Below are positions 33,350 through 45,410 of a DNA stretch of 64,000 bases, one piece after another; position 1 is the stretch's first letter; every line of letters starts with the position of its first letter. The notes below the pieces were generated by a model. The model searched no databases. It was not told the origin of the DNA and worked only from the letters and a program-made list of their open reading frames with translations. The translations under genes and the position numbers were made by a program. Source of the DNA: Corythucha ciliata (lineage: Eukaryota; Arthropoda; Insecta; Hemiptera; Tingidae); NCBI GenBank assembly GCA_038030265.1, contig CM075937.1:39970198-40034197 (forward strand), written 5' to 3'.

Positions 33350-36122
33350 TGGAATTTTTCACAAGTTTAGCTGCGAATTAGCACTTTTTCATACTTATCC
33401 GCGAATAAGCGTTTTTTACACACTTTTCCCGCGTATTAGTGATTTTCACCCATTTTAGTCACGAATGAGCGTTTTTCCTCATTGTAACCTCCTGATTATT
33501 GACTTTTCTCAATGTCAACCGCGAATTAGCCCATGTTTATCAATTTTAGCCGCGAATTTGCGTTTTTATCCCAAGAACTAGAAAATTGTTCTGAGTCCCG
33601 TCCATGAATTGGCGTAGTCAATTTTTCGTGCGAATTTTCCAATTTTTAGCAGTGCGAATTAGCTCTTTTTTCAATTTGAGCTGCAAATTGGCAAATTTTC
33701 CATATTAGCGTTTTTTAAATTTCAGCCCCGCATTAGCAATTTTTTTTTTTGCTTCTATGAATTAGCGCTTTTTCTCAGTTTCAGCTTTCGGAGCTGTCAT
33801 CAGAAACCAACGACTTGCGTTTTCTCAATTTTAGCCGCTAATTTGCGTTTTCCCGAATTTTATGAGCGAATTATTAGCGTTTTTATCTTGACTTCAGCCC
33901 CTTTTTTCATTTGTAACAACGTGACTCAACGTCTAGGTGACTAAACTTTACTATTGGTGCCGCAGATTTCCCCCGGCCCATCGGACGGGATGGATGGAGA
34001 CTGACGTCACCAGCAGTCCTTTGCTACCGATTGCTCATCCCTGAGCAGCAGAGCAAGTTAATTTTGAAATTGCAGTTTATGAATTCTCAAAAATCACAGC
34101 CCAATAATAATTAATAATGTACTGGGTCCAGCGCAATGGCGGTTGGGACCAGTTGGGACTGCTCGTGACGTAGGTGAAGGACAGTGATCTGCGGCACCTA
34201 TAGAACATTTAGTCACCTTGAGGCCCCCTTTACACTTGGTTTTTTGTTCAAAAATATGTTCAATCTGATCACAAACAGACAATTTGAGGCAGGGAACATC
34301 TGTGAATTTTATTCAAAATGGCTACTTTGATAAAAAAAAATACTCGTGTAAAAGGGGCCATATGCATTTAATTATATCTGTGAATTAGCGCTTTTTCTCA
34401 ATCCGCCCTACCACTGCGGTGAGGGGAGGGGTCTACCATTCAGTCCACGAATTATCGATTTTTCAAAATGTTGGCCACAAATTATCTCTTCTCTTAATTT
34501 TAGCCGCTAATTAGCGATTTTTCTCAATTTCAGCCACGAATTGGACTTTGTTTTAATTCCAGCCACTATAGTTAGCGATTTTTTCTCAATTTGGACCGTG
34601 AATTAGTGTTTTTCGCAATTTCCGACTAATTATTGCCTTATCCACGCATTGGCTGCCTGTTTCTCAATTTTAGCTACTATTAACCACTCTTTACATTTTT
34701 AGCAACGAATAATTAGCACTTTTTCTCTTCTATTTGAGCTGCAAAATATATAGCGTTTTTGTTTTTCAATTTTAGGCGCGAATTAGCGTTTTTCCCATTA
34801 TAGGCGCGAATTATAGCGTATATATTCTACTTTGGACGCATTTTTCACTTTTATCCACGCGATTTGTCAACGTATTTTCTACACATTATCCGTGAATTAA
34901 CGATTTTACTCAATTTCGTCCCCGAATCACCAATCGTTAACCATATCTTGGCCGCGAATTAGCTCTTCTCTTAATTTTAGTCACTATAATTAGCAATTTT
35001 TCTCAATTTCATCTGTGAATCACCAATTTTCTCCATTTTAGCCGTGAAATCGTGAATTCACGATTCATTCTTCGCCCTAATTCTAGCCACTAAATTAGCG
35101 ATTTTTGCTATTTCGACGCAAAAAAACGAGAGTTGCCATACGAATGATCGTTTTTCTCAATATTAGTGGCGAACGAGTGAATTTTTCCATTTTTAGCAGC
35201 GAATTAGCACTTTTTCTCGATTTGGAATGCGAATTAGCGTTTTTAAAAATAAATTTCAGCCGTGAACTAGCATGATTTTTTCAATTTTAGGCGTGAATTA
35301 GCGTTTTCATCTTGAACTTTGCCGCGTGCGTTTTTCATTTGTATCCAATGTTGCTAACTTCCTACGCGACTCAACATTTTTCTGGTCATTAGCTGCGAAT
35401 CAGCGCTTTAAATTTTCTCAATTTCGTCCTTGCATCATCATTTTTTTTCAATTTTGGCCGTGAAAGAGCAATTTTTCTTGATTTTAGCCGCGAAGTATAC
35501 TTTACCCTGATGTTAGCTACTTAAATCGGTTTTGCTCAATTACGACCGGCAGCGTTTTTCACACATTTAGCCGCGAAATAGTGCTGTCATAGGAATTGTC
35601 GTTTTTCTCAATATTATACCTACGTACTAGCTAATTTTTCAATTTTTAGCAGCGAATATTAGCACTTTTTCTAAACTTGTGCTGCAAAATACCGTTTTTC
35701 CCAGTTTTAAATGCGAATCAGAGTTATTTTCTCAATTTTAGGCGCGAGTTAGCGTTTTTATCTTGACTTTAGCCGTGTTTTTCATTTGTATCCGCACGCG
35801 AGTAAAAGACACTCAACGTATTTTCCGACTGCGAATTAGCCCTTTTTCTGAATTTCATCCATGTATTAGCTATTTTTCCCCCAATTTTGGCCGCGAATCA
35901 GCTTTTGTCTTAATTTTAGCCGCTAATTGTATAGAGCTTATTTTACTTAATTTCCTCCAAGAATTACATATTTTTCTCATTAATAGCAGCGTATTGGACT
36001 TTGCCCTAATTTTAGCCGCTAATTAGCGATTTTTTAAAAATCCCGATAGTGAATAAACGCTTTATAACCGTGAATGGACGATTTTCTCATTTTCATTCTC
36101 TATTTAGCCCTGAATATAAGCG

Positions 36123-36165
<43 letters not shown>

Positions 36166-37290
36166 TAGGTGCGATTTTTTTAATTTAATAGCCCTGAATT
36201 AACGCTGAATTATCAAGAATGACCCATAAGAATTTTTTCCTGACATTTTAGCCTTAAAATGGCCTCGATGCCCCACGAATCCAGAATCAGTCTTATTTTA
36301 TTAGCAATTGAAAAACCACGAATGAGCGTTTTTTCGTAGTTTAATTTATAACCACGATTATATTTATTAAGTTTTTTTTCCAATGTTTTAGCTACGTACT
36401 CGACTAAAAAAAAAACCGAATGAGTGCGTCTAAAGAAATAAATTGGGGATCCACTGCATAATATTTCCTCAATTTTAGCTGCTAATTTCCTCCAGATCGG
36501 CACGAATTTTCCAAATTTCAGCCTTCAGAATAGCGCTTTTGTGGGCTGAATTGAATATTTAGCCCACAGTGGAGCGCCATCAATGTTATATATTCTCCAT
36601 CCAGGAATGGACCTCCATATACCGAGCGACTTTAGTGCTTTTTCTCAATTTTGGCTGCGAATTTGCGCTTTTTCTCAATATTTTCCCGCAAAATTAGAGC
36701 CTTTATCTTAACTCTAGCTGAAATCAGTTTTTTTTTTTTTGTTTTCACTTCTAGCCATATTAATTACAAATTAGTGGTTTTTCTCAATTTCAATTATAAC
36801 CGAAGTTGCTCCCTAAAGTCTCGAAATGGTGATTATAGCCGCGCGCGCGAATAATTAGCATTTTTTTCTCTTTTAGCTGCATATTATATGTACCGCTTTT
36901 TCTTAGTTTTATCCGTGAATTAGTGCTTTTCATATTATTGGAACGGTGCATGAACGCTTTCCTCAATTTTAGCCACGAATTACCTATAGTGTTTTTCTCA
37001 ATTTCAGCCGTGGACTTGCCCCAAGCGTTTTTTTTAAACTTCACCGTGAAAGGGCCTCCAAAGGGCAATTTTTTCTCAATTTTGGTCGTGAAGTTACACA
37101 GAAAATCTGCGAGTTAGAACTTTTTTTTTTATTGTAGCAACGAATATGCGATTTTTCGCAATTTGATGGCACCAATATTAGTGTTTCTTCTATACTTTCA
37201 GTAACCTTCTTGCCCCTAAGAACAGCAAATTAGCGTGATTTTGATTTCTCAATTTAAGCCGCCTATAAGGCACGTTCATCTGACGTGCTG
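33350..37290 (-). repeat. Minisatellite family A, largest array
   Basis: Nearly 4 kb of degenerate ~30-33-bp units (top strand GCGTTTTTCTCAATTTTAGCC then GCGAATTA), with a less repetitive break at 33930-34370. It contains a pure T run of about 36 bases (36127-36162). Some units are fused or expanded with ATTAGC duplicated. All open frames inside are repeat translations. Confidence 0.85.
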
Positions 37291-37429
37291 TAACTGGATG
37301 GCTCCGCGTAGTTATTTTTAGAACGTCAATAGCACAGCCATGCCATTATAATAGCACGCAAGCCTAGCACGGCGAAGTATTGCAGGAACCATCAGTGGGG
37401 GGGGGGGGAGAGTGCCCTGTTCGGTGGCG

Positions 37430-38140
37430 GAACGAATGACAGCAGATCAGTTTTTGGGCATTTTCACGGCACGAGGGTAGTTTGGCCATATTTGAAGCGC
37501 GAATGATCACCTTTGCCGTTTTCAGGGGAGGAATCGTCAGTTTTGCCATTTTGAGAGCGCGAACTGTCTTTTTCTGCCATTTTAGGAACGCGAATAGCCA
37601 ATGTAGGCGTTGATTGGGCGCGAATAGTCCGTCAGAGAGCAAGGCGCAAATGGTTGATTTGGCCATTTATGGCAAACGGATGGTCGATTTAGCCATTTCA
37701 AGTGTAGGAATAACCTGTTGAGGTATTTTAATGGGCACGAACTACAACGTTAACCAACTGACCAAGCGAGGAAATAGTTCAGCCATTCGTCAGTTTATCC
37801 ATTTTTGCTGGCAAATTGTCCGTCAAGCAAATATTGGCTCCCGAATAGTTGATTTAGCCATTTTCATGGTGGTGATTATTATCTGTTTAAGGATTTTCAG
37901 GGCTGCAAGAATCGTCTTGTTAGCACTTCTTAGGCCGCGTGACGTCATTTCTGAAGTGGGAATTGCCAGTTGGGCTATTTGTAGCGCGAAAATAGTCAGT
38001 ATAACAATTTTCAAGGTGCAAATCGTTAGCATTGCCATTTTGGGCGCCAGTTTAATCAGCTTAGCCGTTTTTATGCTTGGAATAGCTTGAGTTTAGCCAT
38101 TTTCATGGCAGAGAATAGCTGCCACAGCTGTCAAGCCATT
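37430..38140 (-). repeat. Minisatellite family C array, inverted orientation
   Basis: About 23 units reading GGGCGCGAATAGTCAGTTTAGCCATTTT-like on the top strand. The 119-codon frame across 37731-38090 is an artefact of the repeat. Confidence 0.75.
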
Positions 38141-38244
38141 TTTAGTAGATTAAAACACACAATTTTTCAAGCCTTGAGCAAATCCTGTATCCGAGCCTTA
38201 CTGGTATTACGTAAAACTCAAAATAACGAGAATTAAAGAGACCG

Positions 38245-39368
38245 TCAAAGGGTGATGATGGGCAGAAGAGCTTGCATTAGTTCAATTTTGATAAAGAAGC
38301 TGTCCGCTTCCCCGATTTCCCTGACTTTTCCAGGTCTGTGACAAACCTGTAATGTGAAAAAACGCTCTTTTAGGCCTGAATAGTGGCGAAATATTCCCGA
38401 GATCCTACAAATAAAATATGAAAGAATGCAAAACAAAGATAACAATAAATAAATAATATACAAACATCCAACTGGCTTTCTGGGGGAACTGTCACATAAT
38501 ATGGTCTTGAATCATGCCCACAAGTAGTGAACATTTGGATCCCTGAATTGTATTGATCGGCCCAAAAAACGATGTTATTGCGTAGGAGTGATTTCAGCTT
38601 GAGAAATTCTCATTCTTCTAGTCATTTCATCCCCGAGGAAACAATCGATGCTAACCTGCTCCACAGTTACACATATTACACGACACAGAAATAACTTTAC
38701 GAATTAGTAGCTAAGCCTAAATTGAACATTCTGCTGTCCTAGAGATAACTGTTGAGCCGTGAATCAGCGTAGGTCCCTGAACTTCTCACAACTGAACACA
38801 TAAGCGTAACCAGACTTTTTTTAAAAGCATAAATATTCAATTTGTCATTGGCTTGACGATAATACTGAAAGCTAGGTACATCGATATTCGCATTTTATCA
38901 TCACCAGCAGTCAAGACACATTTAAAACCCCTTCAAAAGCAATATTTTTCTCCATTGAAAACGTTCATACGCTACATAATAAATGATTCCATCACAAGCT
39001 GCCTGCTGAACTGAAGTCTTCACGAAATGTCCGCGGCTGTAAGTTGAACCAGCCGGAATTCACAGACATCCTTAGTAGCGTTGAAATAATACACTTCATA
39101 GAACGGGGAGAGCAGATTCTGAAAATTGTGTACCTAAACATTTTCTATGACGGGGGGAGGGCGACGGGTCGAACAAATATCAAATTCTTTATCAATTACA
39201 CGTTTTTTCCCCAACCGTAAGTAGCCCGTGTTATAAGGGTCGAAGAAAATTCTGCGAAGGGCTCGAAGTTGAAAAAATCGAGCAATCGCCGATAGAAATC
39301 AATTCCTTCAGAATTATCCGAAGCTCTCCCGAGTCCCGAGGGTGAATGTTTTGCCAGAAAATGTTTCA
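38245..39368 (-). CDS. Candidate minus-strand gene, unrecognised
   Basis: Region of unique sequence between arrays. One segment (39368-39196) follows the acceptor TTTGTCGCAG and is open as KHFLAKHSPSGLGR...GIDFYRRLLDFFN...ATYGWGKNV up to a TAA. It also has a donor AACGT|GTAATT at phase 2. A second segment (38410-38245) follows TTTTATTTGTAG in phase 2 and reads ISGIFRHYSGLKERFFTLQ...LLPIITL to a TGA. If joined they give ...GWGKNV-ISGIFRHYSG. Another open piece (about 39122-38930) has an acceptor but needs a frameshift. I do not recognise the product; the upstream exons and even gene status are uncertain. Confidence 0.3.
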
Positions 39369-39399
39369 CTGCGACAAACAAATTACAAGAACGTTTCAA

Positions 39400-40188
39400 T
39401 GACTAAAACAACAAGAATTATTGTTTAAAAAAAATAGCGACAGAAATTCGGTAAGAATAATCATGTGTCCTGGAAATAAAATAATTAGAGTGTTGCACTA
39501 ATTTCATCACGTTCAAGCAGGAACTGCAGGAAGGCAGTAATCGGACGAAAGCGAAGGTTTCAGGGCGTTTCACTGGAAGAGGGGGTCGGCAAGGGAATTT
39601 AGTAAATCGATGTACCCCCGACGGATACTTTTATTCTTCATATTTTATTAATTCAGAAATGGCTTTTTCCTTAAATTCAAACAAGCAACCGATTTTTGAT
39701 CATATGACAAACTCCTGTGGACGAGAAAAGGGACACGTGTGGTCTGTCTCGTATTTTGAATGAGCGGGCATTTGAAGGTCCCCTGAACAATAAACCAGAC
39801 GCGAGGTTAGTAAAGTTCATCATTTTCTACAAGGGAGACAAGGACTCCTCCTGCCCTTTCAGTTTGTTGCTTGAAGTCGAAGAGGAGAGTGTTTGGCGAT
39901 CGGCTAAACAAGGCAATTCTCTTTCGTTTCAAAAATGCGGAAACTCAGCCGTTTAACCGGGTCACTTTTCAAGTTTTAAGAGGAAAAAGTATTCGGTGAG
40001 TTTCTTTTACAGTAGTGCGGGACCGAGTGGTTTTTTTTTGTTTAATTTTTTTATTCGCGTCTACCGATCAGAGTGCTTGACGACAAATTGTGCAGTTTAG
40101 GCTATTCGTCCAGCGGCCATATTGAAATTCGAATGGGGAAAGAAACCGCGTGCCTAAAATTAGTTTTTCGATGAATAAATAAAAAAAA
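39400..40188. other. Upstream flank of the 40189 gene
   Basis: Unique sequence with open frames on both strands (39717-39956, +) but no convincing gene. A stop codon in frame (40180-40182) lies just before the ATG at 40189. This region probably holds the promoter and 5' UTR. Confidence 0.4.
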
Positions 40189-43100
40189 ATGACGCGTCGG
40201 AAAGATCCGAAGCCCCAGCAAAGAACCGAAACTGAAACTCGTGTCGAGCCTTACAAAAGTTTGTACAACGGCATCAGTAATGGTTTTCAAGAGAAAAAGA
40301 TCGTCGCCGGTATAGGAGGTGACGCCGTCATTCTTGTTGAAAGCGAGGACGAATCACCAGCGATGACCAATCAAGTCAAGTGGCAACAGACCGACATTGA
40401 CGGTATAAAAATCGTCTCTTGCGTCTCCATGGACAGGGATTTGTTCAAAAATCAACCGGCCATCTATAAAGACGATGGCTATACGGATGAAGATGACGAC
40501 GACGACGACGACAATTCCTCGTCGTACACTTCTTCGACATTTTCATCGCTAAGCGAGGAGAGCCAAGAAGAAGAAGATGACGACGGACCGACTGATACAG
40601 AGGAAAACGAGTTACCCAATTTTGCTGACGTAGTCGACCGAAATTACATTAAAGAGCAAATAGTGTCGCCCAATAGATTGAACATGTCGATGGGACATCT
40701 ATTAGAGTGCTGTGATATATTCGAACCGAATTTCGTCAAGATAAAGAAAATTAGTGAGTCGAGTTCGGTAAATGATTTGTGCTCAAGTTTCGGGAAAAGT
40801 ATGCGACTTGATTCGAAAAATTGTCGAGTGGATTTGGTGAAAATGCCCCAATGTATGGCCAAAAGCGGGGCTATATCCGAAATGGTCGAACATGATGACT
40901 CCATCAAATGGCTCGCCGCTAGTGAAATTCTCACGGTAGGTAACTTATTTTCTAAATTAAAACTATCGTGGCCTCGTCCCAAACGAGCAACATCGCCCAA
41001 ATTATTTGAGCCACCTCCCACGCCTGTGAAAGAATCAAATCCTGAAAGATCTCCAATTAAAATCACTCTGAGAAGAACTTCGTCTATGGCGGGCAGTGAT
41101 TCAGAGCCCGGTCCTTATGTAGTGGCCAATGTGGGGGGAGATAAAAAGCGAGGGAGCGGTAAAAGAAATTTTGTCACTAAACGAACGACCGCTAGACGCC
41201 CCAATCAGCAGTCAAGCGCACAGCTCTCCCTTCCCCCACCACAGCCCGCGACACGACCATCAACCGCCTCCTCAGTTGATGACGACTCAGCCTCCTCTTC
41301 GGATGATTCGGACTCGTCCGACTTTGACCCCGATCCCGATCATATTCTCGGTTGTCGTAGCTATGAAGTCGAAAACTACAATTTAAACGATATTCTGAGC
41401 CTTACAATTCCATTTGAAGACCCCGGGCTGTTTCGAAGCCCAAGGGCGGCCTCCAAGGCGGCACAGCTGAAAAACAAACAAACCCTTACTGCCGCGGTAC
41501 GAAATCAAACGCCGCAGACTCGAAAAATTCCCGATACTCCGGTCGTGTCTTCGCCTAACGAAAGTTCGGGAAACATTAGAAGTATATTGCGCACTATGGA
41601 GCTCAAGTCATTATCAGAGGGTCCCGAGGTTCAAGAACCGGAGTTACCCCCTAAAAATGAGGCGTCCTCAAAGAAAAAAACTCTTAAACGTCGCTCAGTT
41701 AAAGCAGACGAACCTGTAGAAATTATAGATGAAACCGAAAACGTAACCGAAGTTAAAAAGGTTACGAAAGGAGCCAAACGCGGTCCCAAACCGAAGGTTA
41801 AACCACCCGAGGAACAGATTCTAATCGATGAATCCTCGTTAGACAGCTCCGTGACTAATCGAGACGATGAAACACCGTCAGTGGATGTTAAAAAAGGAGC
41901 GAAGCGGGGCCCAAAACCCAAGAGACCCGCTGCCGCCCGTGAATCAATTACCATTGACGAATCCTCGCAGGACAGCGTCACAGCGACGACTCGGTCGCTG
42001 CGAACCCGCCGAAGTGGAGGGCTCAACACCAGCGGTCGAGACGATGAATCGTTATCTTCGGCTCCGCCGTCACCACAGTCGGTGGACTCCGTGCGACGGC
42101 TTACGCGTCGCTCGGTCAAATCACAAGACTCGGACACTTCTACCGCCCCTGCTCGCCCGACGAGAAGCAACACGAAATTATCGTTGAAAGACGTACCTGA
42201 ATTAGAGGATCCGTCGAGTCGTAAACCAAAGCAAAAGAAAAATAAGACTGAAGAAGAAGAGGATGAAGAGACTGTTGAAGAAGAGAAGATTGAGGAGTCC
42301 CTTGAGCAGCAAGAGAAGTTGAATAAACAAAATAATTATAGAAAAGACTGTAGGGACAGTATTATGCGAACAATAGACACTGTGATAAACATTTACGCTC
42401 CGCCCGATAATTACGACGAAGCGGTTGTTCAAATTAAGGAAAATTCTGGGGATGAAGCTCCCAGTGATGGTGAACTGGACGGGAGCATGAGTGTCGAAGA
42501 TGACTTCGATGATGCTGCAGATGACAAAGAGTCTCCTAAAGAAGAAATTAAGGCTGAACACGAGCCTGAAAAAGTGGTTGATGATGATTTTAATGTTATT
42601 GTTTCAGTAAAGGACGAACTCTTAAATCTCGCGGAGGAATCGGTGAAGAAAGTTGAAAAATTAACGTGCGAGGATAAGAAACAGGAATTTCCGCTAAAAG
42701 AACAGAAAGAACCAGAATCTTTCAAGACGAATGATGAGGCTGTTACGCCGATTGCTAAATTGATCCCAGAAAAATCCATAACGCAAACAAGGATGGAAGT
42801 ACTTCGGTCTCTGCATAAAATTCTCGAGCAACAACATCAAAAGGAAGAACTTTCAGCAGTGCTACCAAAACGTATGCTTCGCGATCCACGAGTTCGAGCT
42901 CGCCTTCAACGCGAGCACGAACAAGTCGATCGTCGTACTGAAGAGAGTCCTCGATCTCCGGAAAGTGAATCGACAGCCTTAGCCTCCCCGCCGGTGGTGA
43001 CTCCGCCTCTGACGCCATCGGTTTCGCGTATCGCAAAAATCAGCCCCTGGCCCAAGTCAGTGCCCTGTGAGTCGAAACCGGTGATTTTGGAAACACCCAC

Positions 43101-44145
43101 TGACACCGCTCCACCACTGCCAGAAAATGATGACGACGTCCCCGCGCCGATCGTTCCTCCGAGACCTCCCACCCCTCCCCGTGTATCATCAAAAACAGCG
43201 CTGACTACGCCGGAAGAGCCTGGACCTTCGAAGCTTTCAGAAACTGACGACGATATAGAAGATGGTGAAATTCGTCCTAAGAAGAAAAAGAAACCAGACG
43301 CGGATCTAGAGCTGACCTATAAGAGTCCTCTGGAAGCTTTAGAATCGTCAACTTCAAAACAAAGTGGTTACCAGCGGACTCCGGTGTTCAACAAAAAGCC
43401 GCCGGTTGCGCGTGATCCTCGTCGGGTGTCTTCAGAAGAGGACTCAAGTCATAAGACGCCCGAACTGCCGAATCATAAAACTCCTGAACAGCATCATAAT
43501 GATTGGCCTTCACCTTCGCAGATTCCTCACCAATCTCCTAATCCCGATCCTGAGAAGAATTCTGCGTACCTTAGAAGACCCCCCCTTCTCCCCACACCGC
43601 ACAGTACCAATGAAGTGTTCCATAGGCGGCCGTGGAACTTTAATCGTCCAAATTCACCGCCAAATCAACACTTCGAACACCGTGGACAACCGCCCAGAAA
43701 TCATAACCCTCACACCGATTCACCGTATCCACAACGACCGCCATCAAATCAACCAGCGCGTCGCCCCCAATCCATCGTCTACGAAGACGACCCTGGCGAG
43801 CGCTATCTTGAAGAACTTCGTCAAATGGAAAACGGCTGCGCTCCCTACGATCGTGGCAATTACTACCAAGGACCACCCGCCTACGGTGGTGGTGGTGGGC
43901 CACCTCACCGCTACGACTACGATGACTACGATCGAGTGCCAACGCCACCGCCACCTCCCCGTTGGCGAACGAGTCCGTCACCGCCGCCGCCACCAAATGT
44001 TCCACAGTATCGTTACGACGGTATGATGCGACCCAGGTCGCGATCCCGCTCACCGCCCAGATGGAAGACGAGACGGACTCCTTCGCCGCCGCAGTATCGT
44101 CGACGTCGCACCCCTTCCCCGTATCGACGTCCCCACCGTTATTGA
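40189..44145 (+). CDS. Unrecognised 1318-aa nuclear-type protein, single exon
   Basis: Continuous 1318-codon frame with no intron. The start is ATG 40189, preceded by an in-frame TAA. A short ordered-looking N-terminus (about residues 1-100) is followed by a DDDDDDD run, an ordered-looking stretch around 145-270, then mostly disordered sequence. Seen features: two near-identical KGAKRGPKPK boxes (about residues 527-537 and 569-579) resembling AT-hooks; LRTRRSGG and LTRRS motifs; a glutamate/lysine-rich coiled-coil-like stretch (about 680-720); LRDPRVRAR and ARDPRR (about 896 and 1074); proline- and tyrosine-rich segments; a C-terminal RS tail (SRSRSPPRW, RRTPSPYRRPHRY). Together these suggest a chromatin or mRNA-processing scaffold in the nucleus, but I cannot name a family. 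Poly(A) signal at 44326. Confidence 0.85.
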   Translation: MTRRKDPKPQQRTETETRVEPYKSLYNGISNGFQEKKIVAGIGGDAVILVESEDESPAMTNQVKWQQTDIDGIKIVSCVSMDRDLFKNQPAIYKDDGYTDEDDDDDDDNSSSYTSSTFSSLSEESQEEEDDDGPTDTEENELPNFADVVDRNYIKEQIVSPNRLNMSMGHLLECCDIFEPNFVKIKKISESSSVNDLCSSFGKSMRLDSKNCRVDLVKMPQCMAKSGAISEMVEHDDSIKWLAASEILTVGNLFSKLKLSWPRPKRATSPKLFEPPPTPVKESNPERSPIKITLRRTSSMAGSDSEPGPYVVANVGGDKKRGSGKRNFVTKRTTARRPNQQSSAQLSLPPPQPATRPSTASSVDDDSASSSDDSDSSDFDPDPDHILGCRSYEVENYNLNDILSLTIPFEDPGLFRSPRAASKAAQLKNKQTLTAAVRNQTPQTRKIPDTPVVSSPNESSGNIRSILRTMELKSLSEGPEVQEPELPPKNEASSKKKTLKRRSVKADEPVEIIDETENVTEVKKVTKGAKRGPKPKVKPPEEQILIDESSLDSSVTNRDDETPSVDVKKGAKRGPKPKRPAAARESITIDESSQDSVTATTRSLRTRRSGGLNTSGRDDESLSSAPPSPQSVDSVRRLTRRSVKSQDSDTSTAPARPTRSNTKLSLKDVPELEDPSSRKPKQKKNKTEEEEDEETVEEEKIEESLEQQEKLNKQNNYRKDCRDSIMRTIDTVINIYAPPDNYDEAVVQIKENSGDEAPSDGELDGSMSVEDDFDDAADDKESPKEEIKAEHEPEKVVDDDFNVIVSVKDELLNLAEESVKKVEKLTCEDKKQEFPLKEQKEPESFKTNDEAVTPIAKLIPEKSITQTRMEVLRSLHKILEQQHQKEELSAVLPKRMLRDPRVRARLQREHEQVDRRTEESPRSPESESTALASPPVVTPPLTPSVSRIAKISPWPKSVPCESKPVILETPTDTAPPLPENDDDVPAPIVPPRPPTPPRVSSKTALTTPEEPGPSKLSETDDDIEDGEIRPKKKKKPDADLELTYKSPLEALESSTSKQSGYQRTPVFNKKPPVARDPRRVSSEEDSSHKTPELPNHKTPEQHHNDWPSPSQIPHQSPNPDPEKNSAYLRRPPLLPTPHSTNEVFHRRPWNFNRPNSPPNQHFEHRGQPPRNHNPHTDSPYPQRPPSNQPARRPQSIVYEDDPGERYLEELRQMENGCAPYDRGNYYQGPPAYGGGGGPPHRYDYDDYDRVPTPPPPPRWRTSPSPPPPPNVPQYRYDGMMRPRSRSRSPPRWKTRRTPSPPQYRRRRTPSPYRRPHRY

Positions 44146-44325
44146 GATCTTCCCTCCTCCCCCACACCCGTAACACCGGTCAGTCATCCTCTCTAAACGC
44201 TTCCTGAATCTCCTGGTGTACATAGCTTTAATAGGTTAACTATTTTATTTAAAGACTTTGGTCTCATAAGGCGTCCAGAATGTACATTTTCCTTTTATTC
44301 CTAGTTCTCTTTTCATTTTTTATTG

Positions 44326-44331
44326 AATAAA
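44326..44331 (+). terminator. Poly(A) signal AATAAA
   Basis: AATAAA 181 bp after the stop of the 1318-codon gene, in an AT-rich 3' UTR. Confidence 0.6.
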
Positions 44332-45410
44332 TGTTACGCCATTTTCTATGTTGCATAACTTTTTTGTTTTTCAAGGCAAACCTGGGGCTCGAATACCGGA
44401 GTTGATGCTTTGATTTCGCCGAAGGTAAGTTTCATAGACAAAATCGGGAGTTTTCAGCATTTCTGGAGCGAGAGGGTTGGTACACTTGGCTGTTGGTGTT
44501 CCCCGTGTCCCACGCTTTGTGGAACCCAGCGAAATAATGAAACATTTTGATAGGTTGCAGAGACTTCACTGAACAAGGAATTATTGCGTCTCGTAAACCG
44601 AATTTTCGGGGGCAGATTAGGGAGATTTTGAAAGACGTAAAAAAGAGAAACATTCACGTCTTTCGAAATTCCATGAATCATCTATTCCTTATCCTAGCAA
44701 CCGTCGGACGTTAGCTATGACGTTCATATTTTTACTTCATTCAAAATCTCACTAATACCTCCAAAATTCGACCTCAAGCAAAAAATAAATGAACGTCGAA
44801 TCTACGGTTGGGGTTTCCTTTTCCGACAACTCACGTCTTCCGGGAATACAAAATTTCGCGTTCGACGTAAATTATTCATTTCTTTTTCTATAAGGCGTGT
44901 AATATTCTTCTTCGGGTTGTTTTAGATTATTTGGTCCTCCTCGACGACGATGGTCATCTTAAATCAACGTGTTGGGTTAAGGATCAGCGTCAGGAAGGAT
45001 AGGGCGGGTCTTGAAAATGGCGATTGAAACATTCCAATTGATATCCCAACGTTTAAGTTTACCTGAAACCTACATACAGATAGTAAAAATCACGTAAATT
45101 CGCATAAAATCTTTGGCTACTTTAAAACCGTGCGTCCACACGTAACGAACTCATTTACCGACAAACCAGCATGGGTTCGCGTATAGCTAGCGACTGTAAG
45201 TTGTCGAACTGACCACTGCGAACGCGATGTTAACCTGGTCCGCTAGTCGTCAGGAACATAATTTTTCGCTGATGCGTGGACACCTTTCTTAACATAGATT
45301 ACCCTCAACGAATCGTGGAATCTAAAGATTAAGCGTGGGATGGGCGATAGAAAAAAAAAGGGATGACTAGAAAAAGGGGAAGAAAAATCTTTCCGGTCGC
45401 GGAGCGGAGA
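44332..45410. other. Intergenic between convergent genes
   Basis: Space between the 1318-aa gene (+) and TMX3 (-). 44480-44680 resembles the MITE nested at 11022 in part (CATTTTGATAGGTT). A foldback lies at 45130-45284. Confidence 0.4.
45130..45284. mobile_element. Foldback MITE
   Basis: Ends gtgcgtccacacgtaacgaa and ttcgctgatgcgtggacacc are imperfect inverted repeats; the interior (cgcgtatagctagcgac) is also self-complementary. Confidence 0.55.

Noticed and set aside
33350..37290. CRISPR-like array (regular ~30-bp repeats)
   Set aside because: Units are contiguous and degenerate with no constant repeat alternating with unique spacers, and the DNA is clearly eukaryotic.
37731..38090. 119-codon hydrophobic ORF
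   Set aside because: It is a translation of the inverted family C minisatellite; the apparent membrane segments come from repeating ATT/GTT codons.
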